Under the pieces are notes generated by a model that saw nothing but the letters and a program-made list of their open reading frames with translations, made no database searches and was not told the DNA's origin. Positions 32,884-36,722 of a stretch of 36,722 bases of DNA are shown in pieces (the stretch's first letter is position 1; the number at the start of each line of letters is the position of its first letter). The translations under genes were made by a program, and so were the position numbers. The stretch is from Calditrichia bacterium (GTDB taxonomy: Bacteria; Calditrichota; Calditrichia; RBG-13-44-9; J075). The stretch spans positions 1-36,722 of the forward strand of contig JANQRS010000046.1 in the NCBI GenBank assembly GCA_028284445.1, read 5' to 3'.

Positions 32884-33918
32884 TTAGCGATGTGCTTTTC
32901 GATATGCACTGGGGGTTTGCCCGGTTTGCCGCTTAAAGGCGCTATTAAAAGGACCCAGTGATGTGTAGCCAATTTGATAGGCAATTTCCAGGATGGTCAA
33001 CTCTGACTGATTCGGATCGAGCAAAACTTCGCAGGCTTCCTGAATTCGATGCTGGTTTAGGAAGTCATTGAAATTACGAAAGCCCAGCTGCTGATTAATT
33101 AGCCGGCGCACTTTATATTCTTTGCTTTGCATGGCGTCTGCCAGTTTGCGGATGCTTAATCCCTCCTGACGATATATTTTCTCCTTCTCCAGCAGATTTA
33201 TCAGAGCCTCGTGAAGCGCCGTATCGATAATTTGCGGAGGGCTCTCTTCCTTTGATATTCTAATCAGGAAACCATCGCCGAACGTCAGGGTCGATGCAGC
33301 AACGAATAAGGTAAGGGCAGCTATACCGAGCTTCTGCAGGAATTCCAGGAATGGCGGTGACTCTCCGGGAAAGATGACGATTTCCGATAAGAGCGTGACG
33401 CCAATAGTCAATGCGGTAATGAGAACAAAGATCTTGCGGAAACGGATGCGCGCTTCAACAAGATCGCTTTCCTGGCCGCTGTAGGCGATGAATGCCGCCC
33501 AAATGGCAAATAAGAGCGAGATTGTCTGCGTGAAGAGGCTGAAAAAAAGTGCTGTGGCGCCGGTGGCTGCCGGGTTCATTCGCTTTAGAAAAAACAGGGT
33601 ATAGAAAAGCAGCAAGAGAAGCAATGCCAGAAAGATGTGCTTTTTTTCGACCTCAAATCCGTCGATAAAAAGCGCCTGCGACATCATCCAAAAAAGAAAA
33701 GGGAGGAGAAAGGGGCCCGATAGTAATAGGAGACCGAATCGGCTATCAAATACGCCGGGCAGACCAACCAGGAGATAGGCCGACACTGCTAGAGCAAAGG
33801 AGATGAATATCGCGATGTTGCGATTTTCATGACGAGCCTGATAGAAGGCAATTGTTAACACCGACACCATGCCGATCGTTATACAGCGCAAAAAATCGGT
33901 CAACAGAATCCAGTTCAT
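32884..33918 (-). CDS. Seven-TM AraC-family transcriptional regulator
   Basis: A 344-residue protein with about seven hydrophobic spans in the first 230 residues and a C-terminal AraC/XylS double helix-turn-helix (about 250-344). The second HTH is recognisable in ILEIAYQIGYTSLGPFNSAFKRQTGQTPSAYRK, given here only as a landmark of positions 310-341. The membrane domain replaces the usual soluble sensor, so it is probably a one-component regulator that reads a signal at or in the membrane. It starts 14 bases after the TRAP binding-protein gene and so shares its transcript. The targets are unknown; the palindrome and hydroxylase just downstream are obvious candidates. Confidence 0.88.
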   Translation of the reverse strand: MNWILLTDFLRCITIGMVSVLTIAFYQARHENRNIAIFISFALAVSAYLLVGLPGVFDSRFGLLLLSGPFLLPFLFWMMSQALFIDGFEVEKKHIFLALLLLLLFYTLFFLKRMNPAATGATALFFSLFTQTISLLFAIWAAFIAYSGQESDLVEARIRFRKIFVLITALTIGVTLLSEIVIFPGESPPFLEFLQKLGIAALTLFVAASTLTFGDGFLIRISKEESPPQIIDTALHEALINLLEKEKIYRQEGLSIRKLADAMQSKEYKVRRLINQQLGFRNFNDFLNQHRIQEACEVLLDPNQSELTILEIAYQIGYTSLGPFNSAFKRQTGQTPSAYRKAHR

Positions 33919-33932
33919 GTCACTCTTCTGGC

Positions 33933-35048
33933 CTACATCTGAAAATAGGCTTTTTCTGTCAAGTCTGACCAGCCGCCGGCCTTGTCCTGAAATCTACTGA
34001 ATGACTCATAAACGCGTTTGCTAAAGGGATCGGAGGCGGTCAGATCCTCCATAGCCTCCGCTGTAAATTCTTTCAGTTTGCTAAGGACCGGGGAGGGGAG
34101 GGGAAGAATCTGTGTGTCATATTCCTCCTCAATTTTCTTCAGATATTCACTATTCTTTGACTCGAATTCAGAAAGCATCCAGAGATTACTACGCATGCAG
34201 GCGGATTCAACGATGCTTTGTAGATCTGTCGGGAGCTTTTCAAAGGCTGCTTTATTTACGAACAGCTCCAGGGTTGTTCCCGGCTCGTGCCAACCCGGAT
34301 AGTAATAGTATTTGGCTATGCGCGGGAAGCCCATCAGGTAATCATGATAGGGGCCAATCCATTCCGTCGCATCAATGACCCCGCGCTCCAGATTGGTGAA
34401 AATTTCGCCACCGGCAACAAGCACAGCGCTGGCGCCCGCTTTGCTGATCACTTTTCCCCCTAATCCGGGAATACGCATCTTCAAGCCGCTGAGGTCTGCA
34501 ATAGATTCGATTTTGCGGTTAAACCAGCCTGCCATCTGTACGCCGGTATTGCCGGCCGCAAAAGGCACAAGGTTAAATTGGGCATAGAGCTCGCGCCAAA
34601 GTTCCAGCCCGCCACCACCATACAGCCAGGAATTCATTTGTTGGGCGTTCATCCCAAAAGGGACGGCGGCAAAGAACTGGGTTGCGGGTGCTTTACCTGC
34701 CCAGTAATACGAAGCACCATGACCAATTTCGACTACGCCTTGCTGAACAGCGCTAAAGGCTTCCAGCGGAGGCACCAGTTCGCCACCACCATAAACCTGG
34801 ATCTTCAATCGTCCGGCGGACATTTCCTCAACCCAGCTTGCAAAGAGCTCCGCGCCTTCTCCCAGCACCGGAAATTTTGGCGGCCAGGTTGTCACCATCT
34901 TCCAGTTGAAGGTCTGATTCGTATGAACGGCAGCTGCGCCATTTGAGCTGCTTTCCGAGGTGCCGCACGCGGTAGTCAAGGCTGCGCCACCGACTGCTGC
35001 GGCAGTTGCTGCCTTTTTGATGAAGTCGCGTCGATTAAAGCGAGTCAC
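33933..35048 (-). CDS. TRAP-type substrate-binding lipoprotein (DctP family), Tat signal
   Basis: A 371-residue periplasmic binding protein of the TRAP DctP family. The N-terminus has a twin-arginine signal (FNRRDFIKKAATAAA) and a lipobox LTTAC, so it should be exported folded and lipid-anchored. VTTWPPKFPVLGEGAELFA, QQGVVEIGHGASYYWAGKAP and GLKMRIPGLGGKV match the TakP-like subgroup that binds 2-oxo acids in Rhodobacter; the specific ligand here is an inference. The GTG start at 35048 has GGAG about 6 bases upstream. No DctQ or DctM transporter subunit occurs next to it; its partner gene is the 7-TM AraC regulator. Confidence 0.9.
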   Translation of the reverse strand: MTRFNRRDFIKKAATAAAVGGAALTTACGTSESSSNGAAAVHTNQTFNWKMVTTWPPKFPVLGEGAELFASWVEEMSAGRLKIQVYGGGELVPPLEAFSAVQQGVVEIGHGASYYWAGKAPATQFFAAVPFGMNAQQMNSWLYGGGGLELWRELYAQFNLVPFAAGNTGVQMAGWFNRKIESIADLSGLKMRIPGLGGKVISKAGASAVLVAGGEIFTNLERGVIDATEWIGPYHDYLMGFPRIAKYYYYPGWHEPGTTLELFVNKAAFEKLPTDLQSIVESACMRSNLWMLSEFESKNSEYLKKIEEEYDTQILPLPSPVLSKLKEFTAEAMEDLTASDPFSKRVYESFSRFQDKAGGWSDLTEKAYFQM

Positions 35049-35233
35049 AGGTGTCTCCGGGTTGAGGTTGAATATTGTAGATTATAGCTGAAAATGATCT
35101 CTGTTGCAAATTGAATATTTAAGGTGAGTGCAGGCGAATTTTCGTGCATTGAAATAGGTAGGAACAGAATCAGCTAAGTAAGGGATTTGCCAGGTAAGAG
35201 ACAGCGCAACATTCCCTTTGCTTTTATTGCTTT

Positions 35234-35263
35234 ATTCGCGTTAATTCGTGTGAATTCGAGGTT
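35234..35263. repeat. Period-10 degenerate array (ATTCGNGTNA)
   Basis: Three in-phase decamers, ATTCGCGTTA, ATTCGTGTGA and ATTCGAGGTT, lie in the gap upstream of mutY, with a weaker CATTCAATTG after them. The rest of the 35,049-35,297 gap shows nothing I can name. Confidence 0.7.
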
Positions 35264-35297
35264 CATTCAATTGGCACCCTAAATTGCCGTCATCAAA

Positions 35298-36383
35298 ATG
35301 ACCATGCTTAAGCATATTAATACGATAGCCTACCAGAATGCACTGCTGGAGTGGTATCGTCGTGAAAAGCGAGATTTGCCCTGGCGTCGCTCCGGGAATC
35401 CCTATCATATCTGGATTTCTGAAGTGATGCTCCAGCAAACGCAGGTGGTTACGGTAATACCCTATTTTAAGCGCTTTATGGAGCGATTTCCAACTATTGT
35501 CGATTTGGCGAATGCCGACCAGGAAATGGTTCTGAAAATGTGGGAAGGCCTTGGGTATTATGCGCGGGCAAGAAACTTTCTGAAAGCTGCGAGAGTCGTG
35601 CGGGATGAGCTTGGCGGCCAAATTCCCAATCAATATGATGCCTTTCGAGAGCTGCCGGGCGTTGGGCCATACATTGCTGCAGCGGTGCAGAGTATTGCTT
35701 TTGGGCATCCTTATGCTGTTGTTGATGGAAATGTAAAACGCGTGCTGGCGCGCATTTTTCAGATGGATGCGCCTGTGAATGATACAAGTGCCCATAAACA
35801 TTTCGCGCCGGTGGCAGACCAATTATTGGCCAAGGAGGATGCCGGTGACTACAATCAGGCCCTGATGGAATTGGGTGCCTTGATTTGCCGACCTACATCG
35901 CCAGATTGCGCTAACTGCCCAGTCAATACGTATTGCCAGGCCAATCAAAATGATGCAGTAAACGAGTTTCCGAAGCGCAAAGCGCGAAAGAAAACCCCGG
36001 AGCATCAGCTAGCTGTCGGTGTGATTTATCACGAGGACAAAATGCTCATTGTACGCCGTCCGGAAGACGGCCTGCTAGGTGGCCTCTGGGAGTTCCCTGG
36101 CGGACGATTGGCCGCTGACGAACCTGCAGAAGTGGCTTGCGTCAGACAAATTCGCGAAGCCACCGGACTCACTGTTAGTATCGATAACTACCTCACGCAA
36201 GTGCGGCATGCTTTTACGCATTTCAAGATTGTCGTTGACGTGTTTCTATGCTCGCTCCAGGATGGCCATGTGAATTTGAATGGTCCGATCGACGCTGCCT
36301 GGATTACGAACAAAGAGTTTGATGACTATGCCTTCCCAAAATCCAATCATAAGTTCATCCCGATGCTAAAGGTGGATGTTTGA
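35298..36383 (+). CDS. mutY: A/G-specific adenine glycosylase MutY
   Basis: Base-excision repair enzyme that removes adenine mispaired with 8-oxoguanine. It has 361 residues. WISEVMLQQTQVVTV carries the catalytic Glu, the helix-hairpin-helix is ELPGVGPYIAAAV, and the catalytic Asp is in YAVVDGNVKRVLAR. The [4Fe-4S] cluster ligands are Cys197-X6-Cys204-X2-Cys207-X5-Cys213. The C-terminal Nudix-like 8-oxoG recognition domain (about 235-361) is present, with GGLWEFPGGRL. ATG 35298 and ATG 35304 are both possible starts, and no strong ribosome site is seen. It stands alone between minus-strand genes and the repeat-rich contig end. Confidence 0.95.
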   Translation: MTMLKHINTIAYQNALLEWYRREKRDLPWRRSGNPYHIWISEVMLQQTQVVTVIPYFKRFMERFPTIVDLANADQEMVLKMWEGLGYYARARNFLKAARVVRDELGGQIPNQYDAFRELPGVGPYIAAAVQSIAFGHPYAVVDGNVKRVLARIFQMDAPVNDTSAHKHFAPVADQLLAKEDAGDYNQALMELGALICRPTSPDCANCPVNTYCQANQNDAVNEFPKRKARKKTPEHQLAVGVIYHEDKMLIVRRPEDGLLGGLWEFPGGRLAADEPAEVACVRQIREATGLTVSIDNYLTQVRHAFTHFKIVVDVFLCSLQDGHVNLNGPIDAAWITNKEFDDYAFPKSNHKFIPMLKVDV

Positions 36384-36416
36384 TGCCGGATGCTCGATAC
36401 TCGATACTTGATCACA
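36374..36416. repeat. Degenerate GATRCT heptamer array overlapping mutY stop
   Basis: Beginning in the last codons of mutY the heptamers run GGATGTT, TGATGCC, GGATGCT, CGATACT, CGATACT and TGATCAC. Both GATGCT and GATACT forms occur in one array, linking the pure GGATACT array at the left end with the pure GGATGCT (minus-strand) array at the right end. Confidence 0.8.
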
Positions 36417-36629
36417 TCAAATATGTGCTGAATTTGCGACTAAACGATCAAAACAGATAGATCAATTGTTTTTTTCGAGTCCTTTAGTTTATCATTCATC
36501 GGTGTGGATTGTTGTTTATCCGTGAAGATCAGTGTGAAATGGTTTTAGTTTTTCGTCTTTGATGCGTTTTTGCCTGTTATTCGCATCGATATTTGATACT
36601 TGACATGAATTAGTAGTCATTGACAAATT
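36417..36629. other. Gene-free end region with period-10 and period-7 arrays
   Basis: No gene is seen. A period-10 array occupies 36498-36537 (ATCGGTGTGG, ATTGTTGTTT, ATCCGTGAAG, ATCAGTGTGA). A short period-7 stretch TCGATAT, TTGATAC, TTGACAT lies at about 36586-36606, relics of the GATACT heptamer. Confidence 0.7.
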
Positions 36630-36722
36630 CCAGCATCCAGCATCCAGCATCCAGCATCCAGCATCCAGCATCCAGCATCCAGCATCCAGCATCCAGCATC
36701 CAGCATCCAGCATCCAGCATCC
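36630..36722. repeat. CCAGCAT heptamer tandem array at contig end
   Basis: About 13.3 perfect copies of CCAGCAT, which on the minus strand is GGATGCT. It runs off the end of the window. It differs from the left-end unit by one base (A to G) and is in inverted orientation. The open frame across it (Met-Leu-Asp-Ala-Gly-Cys-Trp repeated on the minus strand) is a repeat artefact. Confidence 0.97.

Noticed and set aside
36516..36713. Minus-strand open frame encoding a repeated Met-Leu-Asp-Ala-Gly-Cys-Trp heptapeptide
   Set aside because: It is simply the translation of the CCAGCAT tandem array; a 7-bp unit without stop gives a 7-residue repeat in every open frame.
1..36722. Telomere-like or circular-terminal-repeat reading of the two end arrays
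   Set aside because: The unit differs between the ends, so they are not direct terminal repeats of a circle. The G-rich strand lies at the left 5' end, opposite to telomere orientation.

Overview
The window (36,722 bp, moderate GC) looks like one contig from an uncultured Gram-negative bacterium of the FCB/Calditrichota-KSB1-like group. This placement is an inference. It rests on a lipid A gene (lpxB), a TamA/TamB pair, a lipoprotein carrier (LolA), a C-terminal YPNPFNP sorting domain of the type IX / FlgD-like kind on a secreted carboxypeptidase, and a CcmE with the CXXXY haem motif. Both contig ends run into 7-bp tandem repeats, which probably stopped the assembly.

Left part (1-5.7 kb): after a repeat-rich intergenic region comes the translation cluster rplM-rpsI, a terminator, a structured leader, then rpsB-tsf-pyrH-frr. 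A perfect 46-bp palindrome closes the operon. lpxB follows, with a terminator-like hairpin touching its start. A small convergent HTH-like gene and a gene-free stretch with a REP-like cruciform come next.

Middle (6.5-23.4 kb): a System I cytochrome c maturation cluster, ccmABCD then ccmEF, with tandem hairpins between the two blocks. Then a membrane-anchored rhodanese, a secreted M14 zinc carboxypeptidase, ftsK-lolA, and an exopolysaccharide module (Wzc-type tyrosine autokinase, UDP-glucose dehydrogenase, a second UDP-sugar dehydrogenase).

Right part (23.6-36.4 kb): tamB-tamA with a Gfo/Idh/MocA oxidoreductase, a small HAD nucleotidase-like gene, then a four-gene minus-strand block. In transcription order this block holds a Tat-type TRAP substrate-binding lipoprotein, a 7-TM AraC regulator, a palindrome, a fatty acid hydroxylase/sterol desaturase-family enzyme, and a duplicated DUF2147 secreted protein. 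It reads like a ligand sensor, membrane regulator and envelope effector, and is my best candidate for an undescribed system. mutY closes the gene content.

The intergenic spaces carry many short degenerate tandem arrays with strict periods of 7, 8 or 10 bp. Some start inside stop codons and some are arranged as inverted pairs. The pure heptamer arrays at the two ends (GGATACT and, on the other strand, GGATGCT) appear to be the uneroded form of the same family. No tRNA, rRNA, CRISPR array, transposase or phage gene was recognised.
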